Of a stretch of DNA of 64,000 nt, positions 1-9,966 are shown in pieces. The notes under the pieces are model-generated. The model was not told the origin of the DNA, made no database searches, and worked only from the letters and a program-made list of their open reading frames with translations. This DNA comes from an uncultured Massilia sp. (GTDB lineage: Bacteria; Pseudomonadota; Gammaproteobacteria; Burkholderiales; Burkholderiaceae_D): assembly GCA_913778765.1 (NCBI GenBank), contig CAJYXO010000025.1, positions 1 to 64,000 on the forward strand, written 5' to 3'. The number at the start of each line of letters is the position of its first letter. Position 1 is the first letter of the stretch. A program made the translations under genes and the position numbers.

Positions 1-521
1 GCATCATCTCGCTGGGCGGCATGGTCTACAAGGGTTCGGTGCGCGTGGGCGGCGACAAGTTCGACGAAGCCATCGTCAACTACATCCGCCGCAACTACGG
101 CATGCTGATCGGCGAACAGACCGCCGAGTCGATCAAGAAGGCCATCGGTTCGGCCTTCCCGGGCTCCGAAGTCAAGGAGATGGAAGTCAAGGGCCGCAAT
201 CTGTCGGAAGGCATCCCGCGTTCCTTCACCATCTCGAGCAACGAGATCCTGGAAGCCCTGACCGACCCATTGAACAACATCGTCTCCGCCGTCAAGAACG
301 CGCTCGAGATGGCGCCGCCGGAACTGGGCGCGGACATCGCCGAGAAGGGCATGATGCTGACCGGCGGCGGCGCGCTGCTGCGCGACCTCGATCGCCTGCT
401 GATGGAAGAAACCGGCCTGCCGGTGCTGGTCGCGGAAGACCCGCTGACCTGCGTGGTGCGCGGTTCGGGCATGGCGCTCGAGCGCATGGACAAGCTGGGC
501 TCGATCTTCTCGTACGAGTAA
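1..521 (+). CDS. mreB: Rod shape-determining protein MreB (C-terminal part; 5' end outside window)
   Basis: Translation ...[27 protein letters not shown]...[17 protein letters not shown] is MreB actin-fold; followed by mreC-mreD. Confidence 0.97.
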   Translation, partial: IISLGGMVYKGSVRVGGDKFDEAIVNYIRRNYGMLIGEQTAESIKKAIGSAFPGSEVKEMEVKGRNLSEGIPRSFTISSNEILEALTDPLNNIVSAVKNALEMAPPELGADIAEKGMMLTGGGALLRDLDRLLMEETGLPVLVAEDPLTCVVRGSGMALERMDKLGSIFSYE

Positions 522-649
522 GCCGGCCCGCGACGCGGATGGGGTGCGCAGGAATGCGTGCGTCGCCGCGTTTGTCGTATCACATGTCAGTGTGTCTTCA
601 CGTCGGCGGCCGGTAAGCTACGGAGCGGTCGCCCTCATTATTGGAAGTC

Positions 650-1918
650 ATGGAATACAGTCCTCCGCCGCTCTTCAAGCAAGGCGCTCCCGCCAGGGTC
701 AAGGTGACGGTGTTCGCTCTCATCTCGATCGCCCTGCTTGTCGTCGACGCGCGGTATCATGCGCTCACCGCCGTGCGCCAGGTGGCGGGCACGGTGCTTT
801 ATCCCCTCCAGATGGCTGCCCTGATGCCGCGCGATGCGATGAGCAACATGGGCAGCTACTTCTCCTCGATCTCCGCCCTGCAGAAGGAAGTTCGTGAGCT
901 GAAGAGCCAGCAGGTCGCGATGGCCTCGGCCATGCAGCAGGCCCAGCTCCAGATGGCCGAGAACGGCCACCTGCGCAAGCTGATGGACGCGCGCGAACAC
1001 CTGCCGGTGCGCTCGATGATGAGCGAGATCCTGTACGACGCGCGCGATCCGTCGACGCGCCGCGTGGTGCTCGACCGCGGCTCGCGCAATGGCGTCAAGC
1101 TCGGCCTGCCCGTGATCGACAATGCCGGCGTGGTCGGCCAGGTCACGCGCGTGTTCCCGTTCACGTCGGAAGTCACGCTGCTGACCGACAAGGAGCAGGC
1201 GATTCCGGTGCAGGTGCTGAGGAACGGCCTGCGCAGCGTCGCCTACGGCCGCGGCCAGTCCGGCCAGCTCGACCTGCGCTTCGTCGCGCCGAACGCCGAC
1301 ATCCAGGTCGGCGACGTGCTGGTCACCTCGGGCCTGGACGGCATGTACCCGGCCGGACTGGCGGTCGCCAAGGTGACGCAAGTGGAAAGCGTGGCCCAGG
1401 GCGCCTTCGGCCGCGTGGTCTGCCAGCCGCTGGCCGGCATCGACCGCCACCGCCAGCTGCTGGTGGTGATGTCCGACCAGCCGGCGCAGCCGCGCCCGCC
1501 CGAGCCGGCCGTGAAGGCCAACGGCAACACCACCTCGCGCCGCAACCTGCCGAAGATGGAGCCGATCCCGCTGCCGCCGCTGCCTGCGCAACCGCTGCCG
1601 CCGGCCGTGCCGCCGGCTGCCGCTGCCGGCGCCGCCGCCACGCCGGGCGCGCCGGGTGCGCAGGGCGCGACGGCAGGCGCTAACGTACCGGCCGCCGCCG
1701 CAGGGGCCACCCAGAACCGTCAGGCCGCGCCGGCCCGCGGCACCCCGGCCCGCACCACGCCGCCGGCCAGCGGCGCAGTGCCGGCAAACGGCGCGGCAAC
1801 CGCACCGGCCACCGGAACGACAACCGGAACGACAAGCAACGCGCCGGCACGCCAGCCGGCCGCCACCAACACGCCGGCGCGCCAGCCGGCCGCGCCGGCA
1901 GCCGGGGAGGGCGCCTGA
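650..1918 (+). CDS. mreC: Rod shape-determining protein MreC with Pro/Ala-rich C-terminal tail
   Basis: MreC-like sequence (LDRGSRNGVKLGLPVIDNAGVVGQV), synteny mreB-C-D; ORF also has an upstream TTG at 641. Confidence 0.95.
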   Translation: MEYSPPPLFKQGAPARVKVTVFALISIALLVVDARYHALTAVRQVAGTVLYPLQMAALMPRDAMSNMGSYFSSISALQKEVRELKSQQVAMASAMQQAQLQMAENGHLRKLMDAREHLPVRSMMSEILYDARDPSTRRVVLDRGSRNGVKLGLPVIDNAGVVGQVTRVFPFTSEVTLLTDKEQAIPVQVLRNGLRSVAYGRGQSGQLDLRFVAPNADIQVGDVLVTSGLDGMYPAGLAVAKVTQVESVAQGAFGRVVCQPLAGIDRHRQLLVVMSDQPAQPRPPEPAVKANGNTTSRRNLPKMEPIPLPPLPAQPLPPAVPPAAAAGAAATPGAPGAQGATAGANVPAAAAGATQNRQAAPARGTPARTTPPASGAVPANGAATAPATGTTTGTTSNAPARQPAATNTPARQPAAPAAGEGA

Positions 1919-2433
1919 TGCCGAACCGTCCGCATTACATCCTGCTGCCGGTCAGCCCGCTGTTCATCGCCTTCAGCCTGATCTGCGCCTTCATGCTCAA
2001 CCTGATGCCGTGGGGACGCTGGGTCGGCGCGCCGGACTTCGTCGCGCTGGTGCTGGTCTTCTGGGGCATCCACCAGCCGCGCAAGGTCGGCATCGGCATC
2101 GCCTTCGCGATGGGTCTGCTGATGGACGTGCACGACGCCACCCTGCTCGGCGAGAACGCGCTGGCCTACACTTTGCTGTCCTACCTGGCGATCATGATCC
2201 ACCGCCGCGTGCTGTGGTTCCCGCTGGCGACCCAGGCGATGCACGTGTTCCCGCTGCTGCTGATGACGCAGGCGATCCAGGTGCTGGTGCGCTTCATCGT
2301 CACCGGCCGCTTCCCGGGCTGGCTGCACTTCATCGAAAGCGTGATCGCGGTGGCGATGTGGCCGGTGATCACCTGGCTGCTGCTGGCGCCGCAGCGCCGC
2401 GCGGTGGATAAAGATCACACCCGTCCGATCTGA
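1918..2433 (+). CDS. mreD: Rod shape-determining protein MreD
   Basis: Small hydrophobic protein with MreD-like sequence, overlaps the mreC stop. Confidence 0.93.
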   Translation: MPNRPHYILLPVSPLFIAFSLICAFMLNLMPWGRWVGAPDFVALVLVFWGIHQPRKVGIGIAFAMGLLMDVHDATLLGENALAYTLLSYLAIMIHRRVLWFPLATQAMHVFPLLLMTQAIQVLVRFIVTGRFPGWLHFIESVIAVAMWPVITWLLLAPQRRAVDKDHTRPI

Positions 2434-2442
2434 TTGTTTTGA

Positions 2443-4431
2443 ATGACCGAGATTAAAAACAGCGATCGCGAGATCCACCACTTCCGCATGCGCCTGTCGG
2501 CGCTGGTGGTGCTCGTGTTCATCTGCTTCGGCCTGCTGGTGGCCCGCTTCGTGTGGCTGCAGGTGGTCAAGCACAACCAGTACATGGCGCAGGCCGAGGA
2601 CAACCGCATCGCGCTGGTGCCGATCGTCCCCAACCGCGGCCTGATCCTCGACCGCAACGGCGTGGTCCTGGCCAGCAACTACTCGGCCTACACGCTCGAG
2701 ATCACGCCGTCCAAGCTGGAAGCGAACATGGACTCCGTCATCGACGAGCTGGCCAAGCTGGTCACGATCGAGCCGAAGGATCGCAAGCGCTTCAAGCGCC
2801 TGCTGGAAGAGTCGAAGAACTTTTCCAGCGTGCCGATCCGCACCCGCCTGAGCGACGACGAAGTCGCGCGCTTCACCGCGCAGCGCTTCCGCTTCCCGGG
2901 CGTGGAAGTGCAGGCGCGCCTGTTCCGCCAGTACCCGCTGGGCGAAATCGCCTCGCACGTGCTGGGCTACATCGGCCGCATCAACCAGAAAGAAGCCAAG
3001 ACGATCGAGGACAGCGAGGACGCCGCCAATTACAACGGCACCGACCACATCGGCAAGGAAGGCCTGGAGAAGAGCTACGAGCACCAGTTGCACGGCCAGA
3101 CCGGCTACGAGGAAGTCGAGCGTTCGGCCGGCGGACGCGCGATCCGTACGCTGTCGCGCACGCCGCCGGTGCCGGGCACGAACCTGATCCTGTCGGTCGA
3201 CATCGAGCTGCAGAAGGTGATCGAGGAAGCCTTCGGCGACTTCCGCGGCGCCCTGGTCGCGATCGAACCGGAAACCGGCGACGTGCTGGCCTACGTGTCG
3301 CGGCCGGGCTTCGACCCCAACCTGTTCGTCGACGGCATCGACTCGCAGAGCTGGAACGAGCTGAATACCTCGCTCGACAAGCCGCTGATGAACCGTCCGC
3401 TGTCGGGCACCTACCCGCCCGGCTCGACCTTCAAGCCCTTCATGGCGCTGGCCGCGCTGGAAACGGGCAAGCGCCGTCCGGAGCAGGGCATCAGCGACGC
3501 CGGCTTCTTCATGCTGGGCGGCCACCGCTTCAACGACGACAAGCCGGGCGGCCACGGCTACATCGACATGTACCGCTCGATCGTCATGTCCTGCGATACC
3601 TATTACTACCAGCTCGGCAACGAGATGGGCATCGACCTGATCAGCGCCTTCATGAAGCAGTTCGGCTTCGGTTCGCCGACCGGCATCGACCTCGAGCACG
3701 AGAAGAGTGGCGTGCTGCCTTCGCAGGAGTGGAAGCGCGAGCGCTTCAGGAAGAACCGCGCGGCCCAGAAATGGGTGGGCGGCGACACCATCTCGATCAG
3801 CATCGGCAACGGTTTCAACAGCTATACCATGCTGCAGCTGGCGCACGCGGTATCGACCCTGGCCAACAACGGCGTGATCATGAAGCCGCACCTGGTCAAG
3901 ATCCTCGAGGATGGCGGGACCAAGCAGCGCACGCTGACGGTGCCGAAGGAGTCCGGCCGCATTCCGCTCAAGCAGGAAAACATCGACATCATCAAGCGCG
4001 CCATGGTGGGCGTGACCACCGACCAGAGCGGCACCGGCTTCATGGCCTTCCGCAATGCCGGCTACGTCGTCGGCGGCAAGACCGGTACCGCCCAGGTGGT
4101 GGGCCTGAAGGGCGCCAAGTACAACCACAACACGACCCCGGAACGCCTGCGCGACAACGCGCTGTTCACCGCCTTCGCCCCGGCCGACAAGCCGAGGATC
4201 GCGATCGCGCTGGTGGTCGAGAACGCCGGCTTCGGCGCCACCTACGCGGCCCCGATCGTGCGCAAGGCGCTCGACTATTACCTGCTGGGCAAGCGTCCGG
4301 GCGAGAAGGCCAAGCCGGTGCCGAGCGCGGCCGTGCAGAAGGAAGACCTGGCGATTCCCGAAGAGTCCTTCGGTCCGAACGCCGGCCTGCCCAAACCGCC
4401 GGGCGGCGAAACCCCTGGCAACAAGGAGTAA
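2443..4431 (+). CDS. mrdA: Penicillin-binding protein 2 (peptidoglycan D,D-transpeptidase)
   Basis: STFK motif (PPGSTFKPFMAL), KTGTAQ motif, N-terminal TM, synteny with rodA. Confidence 0.96.
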   Translation: MTEIKNSDREIHHFRMRLSALVVLVFICFGLLVARFVWLQVVKHNQYMAQAEDNRIALVPIVPNRGLILDRNGVVLASNYSAYTLEITPSKLEANMDSVIDELAKLVTIEPKDRKRFKRLLEESKNFSSVPIRTRLSDDEVARFTAQRFRFPGVEVQARLFRQYPLGEIASHVLGYIGRINQKEAKTIEDSEDAANYNGTDHIGKEGLEKSYEHQLHGQTGYEEVERSAGGRAIRTLSRTPPVPGTNLILSVDIELQKVIEEAFGDFRGALVAIEPETGDVLAYVSRPGFDPNLFVDGIDSQSWNELNTSLDKPLMNRPLSGTYPPGSTFKPFMALAALETGKRRPEQGISDAGFFMLGGHRFNDDKPGGHGYIDMYRSIVMSCDTYYYQLGNEMGIDLISAFMKQFGFGSPTGIDLEHEKSGVLPSQEWKRERFRKNRAAQKWVGGDTISISIGNGFNSYTMLQLAHAVSTLANNGVIMKPHLVKILEDGGTKQRTLTVPKESGRIPLKQENIDIIKRAMVGVTTDQSGTGFMAFRNAGYVVGGKTGTAQVVGLKGAKYNHNTTPERLRDNALFTAFAPADKPRIAIALVVENAGFGATYAAPIVRKALDYYLLGKRPGEKAKPVPSAAVQKEDLAIPEESFGPNAGLPKPPGGETPGNKE

Positions 4432-4434
4432 GCG

Positions 4435-5553
4435 ATGCCAGCCCATATTCCCGAGCGGCGCTCGCTGATCCGGCGCCTGAAACCCTACCTGCTGGTGTTC
4501 GACGGCCCGCTGGCCCTGATCCTGTTCCTGCTGTTCTCGGTCGGCACGCTGACCATGAGCTCGGCCGGCCACGACTTCCCGGGCCGCATGGAAGGACAGA
4601 TGCGCAACATCCTGCTGTCCTTCACGGTCATGTGGATCGCGGCGAACATCCCGCCGCAGCTGCTGCTGCGCCTCGCGGTGCCGATCTATTCCTTCGGGGT
4701 GGCGCTGCTGGTGGCGGTGGCCCTGTTCGGCACCATCAAGAAGGGCGCGCGGCGCTGGCTGCACGTCGGCGTCGACATCCAGCCCTCCGAGATCCTGAAG
4801 ATCGCCACGCCGCTGATGCTGGCCTGGTATTTCCAGACCCGGGCCGGCATCATGAAGTGGCAGAACTTCATCGTCGCCGCGGTCCTGCTGCTGATCCCGT
4901 TCGCCTTCATCGCCAAGCAGCCAGACCTCGGCACCGCCATGCTGGTGGGCGCCTCCGGTTTCTACGTGATCTTCCTGGCCGGCCTGTCGTGGAAGGCGCT
5001 GGCGGCCCTGTTCGCGGCCGGGTGCGCGGGCCTGCCGGTGGCCTGGTCGATGATGCACGACTACCAGCGCGACCGCGTGATGACCCTGATCGACCCGACC
5101 TCGGACCCGCTGGGCAAGGGCTTCCACATCATCCAGTCGACCATCGCGATCGGCTCGGGCGGCGTGAGCGGCAAGGGCTACATGAAGGGCACCCAGGCCT
5201 ACCTGGAGTTCATTCCGGAGCGCACCACCGACTTCATCTTCTCGGTGTACTCGGAGGAATTCGGGCTCATCGGTAACCTGTTGTTACTGTTCTTGTATTT
5301 GTTGCTCATCGGGCGCAGCATGATGATCGCTGCAAACGCCCCGAATCTGTTCACACGCCTGCTGGCCGGCGCGGTCTCGATGATGTTCTTTACTTATTGT
5401 TTCATTAACATGGGTATGGTCAGCGGGATCTTGCCCGTGGTGGGAGTTCCGCTTCCTTTCATGAGCTATGGCGGTACCGCGTTGATTACTTTGGGGCTCT
5501 GCAGTGGTATATTGATGAGCATTCAAAGACACCGCAAACTGGTGCAGACCTGA
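4435..5553 (+). CDS. rodA: Peptidoglycan glycosyltransferase RodA (SEDS family)
   Basis: SEDS-family membrane protein with KQPDLGTA and GVPLPFMSYGGTA motifs. Confidence 0.96.
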   Translation: MPAHIPERRSLIRRLKPYLLVFDGPLALILFLLFSVGTLTMSSAGHDFPGRMEGQMRNILLSFTVMWIAANIPPQLLLRLAVPIYSFGVALLVAVALFGTIKKGARRWLHVGVDIQPSEILKIATPLMLAWYFQTRAGIMKWQNFIVAAVLLLIPFAFIAKQPDLGTAMLVGASGFYVIFLAGLSWKALAALFAAGCAGLPVAWSMMHDYQRDRVMTLIDPTSDPLGKGFHIIQSTIAIGSGGVSGKGYMKGTQAYLEFIPERTTDFIFSVYSEEFGLIGNLLLLFLYLLLIGRSMMIAANAPNLFTRLLAGAVSMMFFTYCFINMGMVSGILPVVGVPLPFMSYGGTALITLGLCSGILMSIQRHRKLVQT

Positions 5554-5554
5554 C

Positions 5555-6616
5555 ATGAAAGAGAACGCATTGACCGTTCGCGTTCGCGCAGTACAAGGTC
5601 GGTATTTGCCAGCGATCATTGCGTTAGCCTCGGCAGCGTTGATGACAGGCTGCAGCACGACCGGCGATGGCGAACACAAGAGCCTGATCCCGCTGCCCTG
5701 GAAGCACAAGGTGGCCACGCGGGGCGGCAAGATCGATACCGACCTGCCCAGGCTGCCCGCAGCCGGCTCCGGCCGCGGCGGCTACTACCAGGACGACGGC
5801 CCCGGCGAGAATCCGCCCGAGGGCCTGCGCAATGTCCCCGACGCAATCGTCAAGTACGAACCCTACGCCAGGTTCGCGAACCGGCCGTATTCGGTGTTCG
5901 GCCAGACCTACACGCCGCTGCTGAACGACGAGCCCTACAGCCAGCGCGGCGTGGCCAGCTGGTACGGCGTCAAGTTCCACGGCCAGCGCACCTCGTCGGG
6001 CGAGCCCTACGACATGTACAAGATGACGGCCGCGCACCCGACGCTGCCGATCCCGTCCTACGCCCGCATCACGAGCCTGGATTCCGGCAAGTCGGTGGTG
6101 GTCCGCATCAACGACCGCGGCCCTTTCCATTCCGACCGCATCGTCGACGTCTCCTACACCGCGGCCTTGAAGCTCGGCCTGCTGGGCAAGGGCAGCCACC
6201 AGGTCGAAATCGAGCGCCTGTTCCCGGACGACCCGACCCGCATCGCCACCGTGCGCCGCGCCGCCGCCTCGGCCGCCCAGGCCGCGCCGGCGCCGGCCGA
6301 AATTGCCGCGCTGATGCTGGAAGACCGCGTGGCGATGGACAGCGCCGCCGTGGCGCGTCCGCAGCCCGAGGCCGCCAAGGCCGCGCCGGCATCCGGCTAC
6401 TACCTGCAGCTGGGCGCCTACGGCCGTGCCGGCAAGGCGGAAGAGATGAGCGAGATGCTGAAAAAATCCGGCGTCGGACCGGCGCTGGAAGTCGTGCGTT
6501 CCGGTTCGGTCAACCGCCTGTACAGCGGCCCCTTCGAAACGCGGGCGCTGGCGCAGGAGGCGGCGCGGGCGCTGCCTTCGTCGCTGGGGCTGAAGCCGAT
6601 CGTCGTGCGGCGCTGA
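5555..6616 (+). CDS. rlpA: RlpA-like septal ring lytic transglycosylase with C-terminal SPOR domain
   Basis: Lipobox-like LMTGCS, GVASWYGVKFHGQRTSSGEPYDMYKMTAAHPTLP, VRINDRGPF, SPOR-like C-terminus. Confidence 0.94.
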   Translation: MKENALTVRVRAVQGRYLPAIIALASAALMTGCSTTGDGEHKSLIPLPWKHKVATRGGKIDTDLPRLPAAGSGRGGYYQDDGPGENPPEGLRNVPDAIVKYEPYARFANRPYSVFGQTYTPLLNDEPYSQRGVASWYGVKFHGQRTSSGEPYDMYKMTAAHPTLPIPSYARITSLDSGKSVVVRINDRGPFHSDRIVDVSYTAALKLGLLGKGSHQVEIERLFPDDPTRIATVRRAAASAAQAAPAPAEIAALMLEDRVAMDSAAVARPQPEAAKAAPASGYYLQLGAYGRAGKAEEMSEMLKKSGVGPALEVVRSGSVNRLYSGPFETRALAQEAARALPSSLGLKPIVVRR

Positions 6617-6620
6617 TCGG

Positions 6621-7313
6621 CTACTTCTGATCGTGCGGCAGGCGGTCTGCCAGGGGACCTCCCGGCGGACATGCCCGGTATGGTGAAATTTCGAGCACCT
6701 TGACCCCGAGCGCATAGGCGCCCTGGGCGTCGCTGTCGTCATTCGTGAGCATCAGGCCCTGTACCCGGATCCGCGCGTCGGCAATGGCGCAGCGCTTGCC
6801 GGCCAGCTTGCCGCTCAAGGCGCGGTCCATGCGCAGCGCCTTTTCGGTGGTGCCATCCTGGAAGCTTAAATCGCCGATCAGGTGCAAGAACGCGGTCTGC
6901 GTTTCCCTCGCGGGCCAGTGCACGCTGAATCCCGCTCCAGGACCGTGCTCGCTGTCGCTGTCCTCTTCCGGCGCCACCCATGCCGTCCCGCGCAGTTCAA
7001 TCGGCCCGGCCAGGTAAAGCGTGCCCAGGGGATAGTCGCCCTGCGTGTAAGTGTTCAGCTCGATCCGGGTGGTGGAAAGGTCGATTTTCTTCTCGTGGCC
7101 CCATGTCAGTCCGCAGGCGGCAACGAGGCGCAGGCCTTTTGGCGGCGTCAGCCTGGCGTTGGCAAGTGCATCGCCACATTGGCAGGCGTTCTCCGGCAGG
7201 AGGGCAGGGAATATTGCCGGCAACCTTGCGCAAGCGGCGTCCCGAGCGGACGCCAGGCCATCGAATGAGACGGCAAGGAGCAGGATGAGCACGCGAAAAG
7301 AAGTCATCATGAC
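6621..7313 (-). CDS. Hypothetical secreted protein
   Basis: ORF with plausible signal peptide (MTSFRVLILLLAVSFDGLASA); start uncertain, the ORF extends upstream to 7511. Confidence 0.55.
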   Translation of the reverse strand, partial: VMMTSFRVLILLLAVSFDGLASARDAACARLPAIFPALLPENACQCGDALANARLTPPKGLRLVAACGLTWGHEKKIDLSTTRIELNTYTQGDYPLGTLYLAGPIELRGTAWVAPEEDSDSEHGPGAGFSVHWPARETQTAFLHLIGDLSFQDGTTEKALRMDRALSGKLAGKRCAIADARIRVQGLMLTNDDSDAQGAYALGVKVLEISPYRACPPGGPLADRLPHDQK

Positions 7314-7434
7314 GACCATCATAGCCTTACTCTGCAGCGGAAGCGACTGGCGTATCAGCCGCAGCGCCTGAAATCCGAGTCGTGTGGCAAGCAAAGTCTC
7401 CCGGTCGCTATACTTCGCCGACAAAGGAGAAACG

Positions 7435-7689
7435 ATGCACGACCACGAGAAAACGGCGATGGCTGAACTGGCATTCAACCTGGGCCGGATCACCCGGCAG
7501 GCGATGTACAAGGCGAACGGCAGTCAGCAGCCATCCGACCTGTCGAAAATTGCGGCGGAGGTGCTGGAGCTGGGCGACCACAAGATCGCGCCCGACGTCC
7601 TGATGATGTTCGTGGCGGGATTCCATGAATCGGATCCCAGGCCAGAGCGCAGGGTGACGCAGATGCCGGGCTTCGAACGGGACGCCTGA
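7435..7689 (+). CDS. Small hypothetical protein
   Basis: ATG preceded by AAGGAGAAACG RBS; 84 aa ORF MHDHEKTAMAELAFNLGRITRQ. Confidence 0.6.
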   Translation: MHDHEKTAMAELAFNLGRITRQAMYKANGSQQPSDLSKIAAEVLELGDHKIAPDVLMMFVAGFHESDPRPERRVTQMPGFERDA

Positions 7690-7702
7690 GTTCCCGGGCC
7701 GG

Positions 7703-8434
7703 TCAGCGGCAGTTCTTCGCTTCCGCCGACGACACCGCATCCGCCACGCTGACGATCCGCTCGCGCGCTGCGTCTTCGACGTCCCGGAACCGGTAAGCGT
7801 AGCGCGTGGTTTGCGGACCGCGCGGCGTGATGCGGGCGCTGTGCACGCCCTGTTTGTTGAGCTGGGCCAGCAGGGTCTGGGCTCCGCTCTCGGTCTTGAA
7901 CACGCCCAGCGAGATCGCCCACTTCATGGGCGAGTCCCCCGACATGATGAAGAAATTGGTGATGCCCAGGCCGCGCAGCTCGCCGGCCTTGCGGTCGGCC
8001 GCTTCCTTGCTGGCCTGCGGCGGGATGTTCACCAGGTAGCTGGTCACGTCCTGGGCCTGCACGGCCTGGCGCGACTGGCGTTCGCCCAGGTCCAGCGACG
8101 CGAGGCGGGATTCGAAACGCTTCGCTTCGCCGGCGCTGAAGGTGCCGACGTCGATGCAGGCCAGGGCTTTTGCCGGCGCAGCCGGCGCCGCGGCCGGGGC
8201 AGGCGCTTCGGCGGCCGGCGCGGAAGCAGGGGGGGCGGTGGAAGCGGGCGCCGATGCCGCCTTCGCCGCATCGGCCTGGGCATTGGTCAGCAGGACCAGC
8301 TTGCCCGCCTCGAGCTGGGGCTTGATGCGCGCCCGTTCTTCCTCGCTCCCCTTGCTCGCACCCAGATAGCTCTGCGCATACGCGAACAGGGCGACGTTCA
8401 GGATCAGCAGCGACCAGAAGACGAATCTCAACAC
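7703..8434 (-). CDS. SPOR domain-containing membrane protein
   Basis: N-terminal TM, Ala/Pro linker, C-terminal SPOR-like region (ISLGVFKTESGAQTLLAQLNKQGVHSARI). Confidence 0.85.
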   Translation of the reverse strand: MLRFVFWSLLILNVALFAYAQSYLGASKGSEEERARIKPQLEAGKLVLLTNAQADAAKAASAPASTAPPASAPAAEAPAPAAAPAAPAKALACIDVGTFSAGEAKRFESRLASLDLGERQSRQAVQAQDVTSYLVNIPPQASKEAADRKAGELRGLGITNFFIMSGDSPMKWAISLGVFKTESGAQTLLAQLNKQGVHSARITPRGPQTTRYAYRFRDVEDAARERIVSVADAVSSAEAKNCR

Positions 8435-8442
8435 GATAGTCC

Positions 8443-9192
8443 CTATGGAGTAGTGGGGGCGATGGCGGCCACGTGCAGGCCGGTCAGCACGATATTATCG
8501 ACGATCCGGTGCGGCGCCGCCAAAGCCGGGGCCACGTGACGGGCGGCGCCGCCCGAGACGATGCACAGTTCGGCCGGCAGGGCGGCGCAGGCGCGCTCGA
8601 TGGCGCCGGCCTGGGCCGACAGGCAGCCGGAGCGGATCGCATCCAGCGTGTGGTCGGCAAAGACCGGCGGCGGGGCCGCGCCGGCACTGGCTTCCGGCAG
8701 CTGGGCGGTGCCGCGCGCCAGCGAACCGAGCATGAGGCCGAGGCCGGGCAGGATCATCCCGCCCAGGAAAGCGCCGTCGCTCGACACGGCATCGACGGTG
8801 GTCGCGGTGCCGCAGGTGGCCACCACCAGCGCGCGGCCCGGGTACAGGCTGCGCGCGCCCAGCGCGGCGGCGAAGCGGTCCGCGCCCAGCTGCGCGGGGT
8901 TGCGATAGAGGTTGCGCAGGCCCGCCAGTTCGGCACGGGCGCCGAACCATTCGGGCTGCAGGCCGGGCTGCACGTCGGGCAGCAGTGCCGCCAGCCGTTC
9001 GCGCAGTGCGGAACCGGCGACGTTGGAGACGAGCGCGCGGACGATGCCACGGCCTTGCCAGGCGGCGCGCAGGCCGTCCAGCGCCGCATGCGTCACCGCG
9101 CCGTGGGCCAGCCAGTCGCCCGGCTTGGCGTCACGCCACGCGATGGCCCACTTGACCCGGGTATTGCCTGCGTCGACCAGCAGCAGCGCCAT
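8443..9192 (-). CDS. coaX: Type III pantothenate kinase
   Basis: MALLLVDAGNTRVKWA and GADRFAAALGA motifs typical of CoaX. Confidence 0.95.
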   Translation of the reverse strand: MALLLVDAGNTRVKWAIAWRDAKPGDWLAHGAVTHAALDGLRAAWQGRGIVRALVSNVAGSALRERLAALLPDVQPGLQPEWFGARAELAGLRNLYRNPAQLGADRFAAALGARSLYPGRALVVATCGTATTVDAVSSDGAFLGGMILPGLGLMLGSLARGTAQLPEASAGAAPPPVFADHTLDAIRSGCLSAQAGAIERACAALPAELCIVSGGAARHVAPALAAPHRIVDNIVLTGLHVAAIAPTTP

Positions 9193-9201
9193 GATCGCTC
9201 C

Positions 9202-9966
9202 TCAGCTCTTGATGCGCAGCGAGACGTCGCCGGCGACGATGGGAATGCGGCCGCCGTCCGTGTCCAGCAGCAGGCGGCCGGCATCGTCGACGCCGGCGGC
9301 CACGCCTTCGTGCAGCACCTCGCCGCGGTCGAGGATCACGACCGTCCGGCCCTGCCAGCCATGCAGCAGGTTCCAGCGCGCGCTGAAGGCGGCGAAGCCG
9401 GTCCGTTCGAACAGGCGCAGGGCCTCGGCCAGGCCGTCCAGGATCGCGGCCAGCAGGATGTCGCGTTCCATGCGCGCCAGCCAGGGCACGGCGGCCACCG
9501 AGCGGCCGATCTGCTGCTCGAGTTCATCCGGCATCACGAGATTCAGGCCGATGCCGATCACGGCCCAGACCGCGCCATCGGGCGCCGGCGTGGTCTCGAC
9601 CAGGATGCCGGCCAGCTTGTCGCCGTCCTTCAGCACGTCGTTCGGCCACTTCAACTGGACCGGCTGGCCGAGGCGGCCCAGGGTCTCGGCCAGCGCGGCG
9701 CCGATCGCCAGCGGCAGGCCGGTCAGGCCGTGCAGGCCGCCGCCGAATTTCCAGGCCAGCGAGAAGGTGAGCGCGTGGCCGCGGCTCGAGAGCCAGCTGC
9801 GGCCGGCGCGGCCGCGGCCCGCGGTCTGGTGCTCGGCCACCAGCAGCAGCGGGGCAGAAAGCAGGGGCGCGCGGGCCAGCAGGTCGGCGTTGGTCGAGCC
9901 GGTTTCGGCAACGACCTCGACGGCGACGCCAGCGTGCGAGAGCGACATGATCCGCTGCGCGTTCAT
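9202..9966 (-). CDS. birA: Biotin-[acetyl-CoA-carboxylase] ligase
   Basis: AEHQTAGRGRAGRSW and KWPNDVLKDGDKLAGILVE motifs; synteny with coaX. Confidence 0.94.
   Translation of the reverse strand: MNAQRIMSLSHAGVAVEVVAETGSTNADLLARAPLLSAPLLLVAEHQTAGRGRAGRSWLSSRGHALTFSLAWKFGGGLHGLTGLPLAIGAALAETLGRLGQPVQLKWPNDVLKDGDKLAGILVETTPAPDGAVWAVIGIGLNLVMPDELEQQIGRSVAAVPWLARMERDILLAAILDGLAEALRLFERTGFAAFSARWNLLHGWQGRTVVILDRGEVLHEGVAAGVDDAGRLLLDTDGGRIPIVAGDVSLRIKS

Noticed and set aside
1720-5127. 1135-aa minus-strand ORF antisense to mreC-mreD-mrdA-rodA
   Set aside because: Shadow ORF from high-GC codon bias; low-complexity His/Arg/Gln-rich translation; opposite strand has certain genes
2553-5276. 907-aa plus-strand ORF overlapping mrdA and rodA in another frame
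   Set aside because: Alternative-frame artefact; Arg/Pro/Gly-rich low-complexity translation
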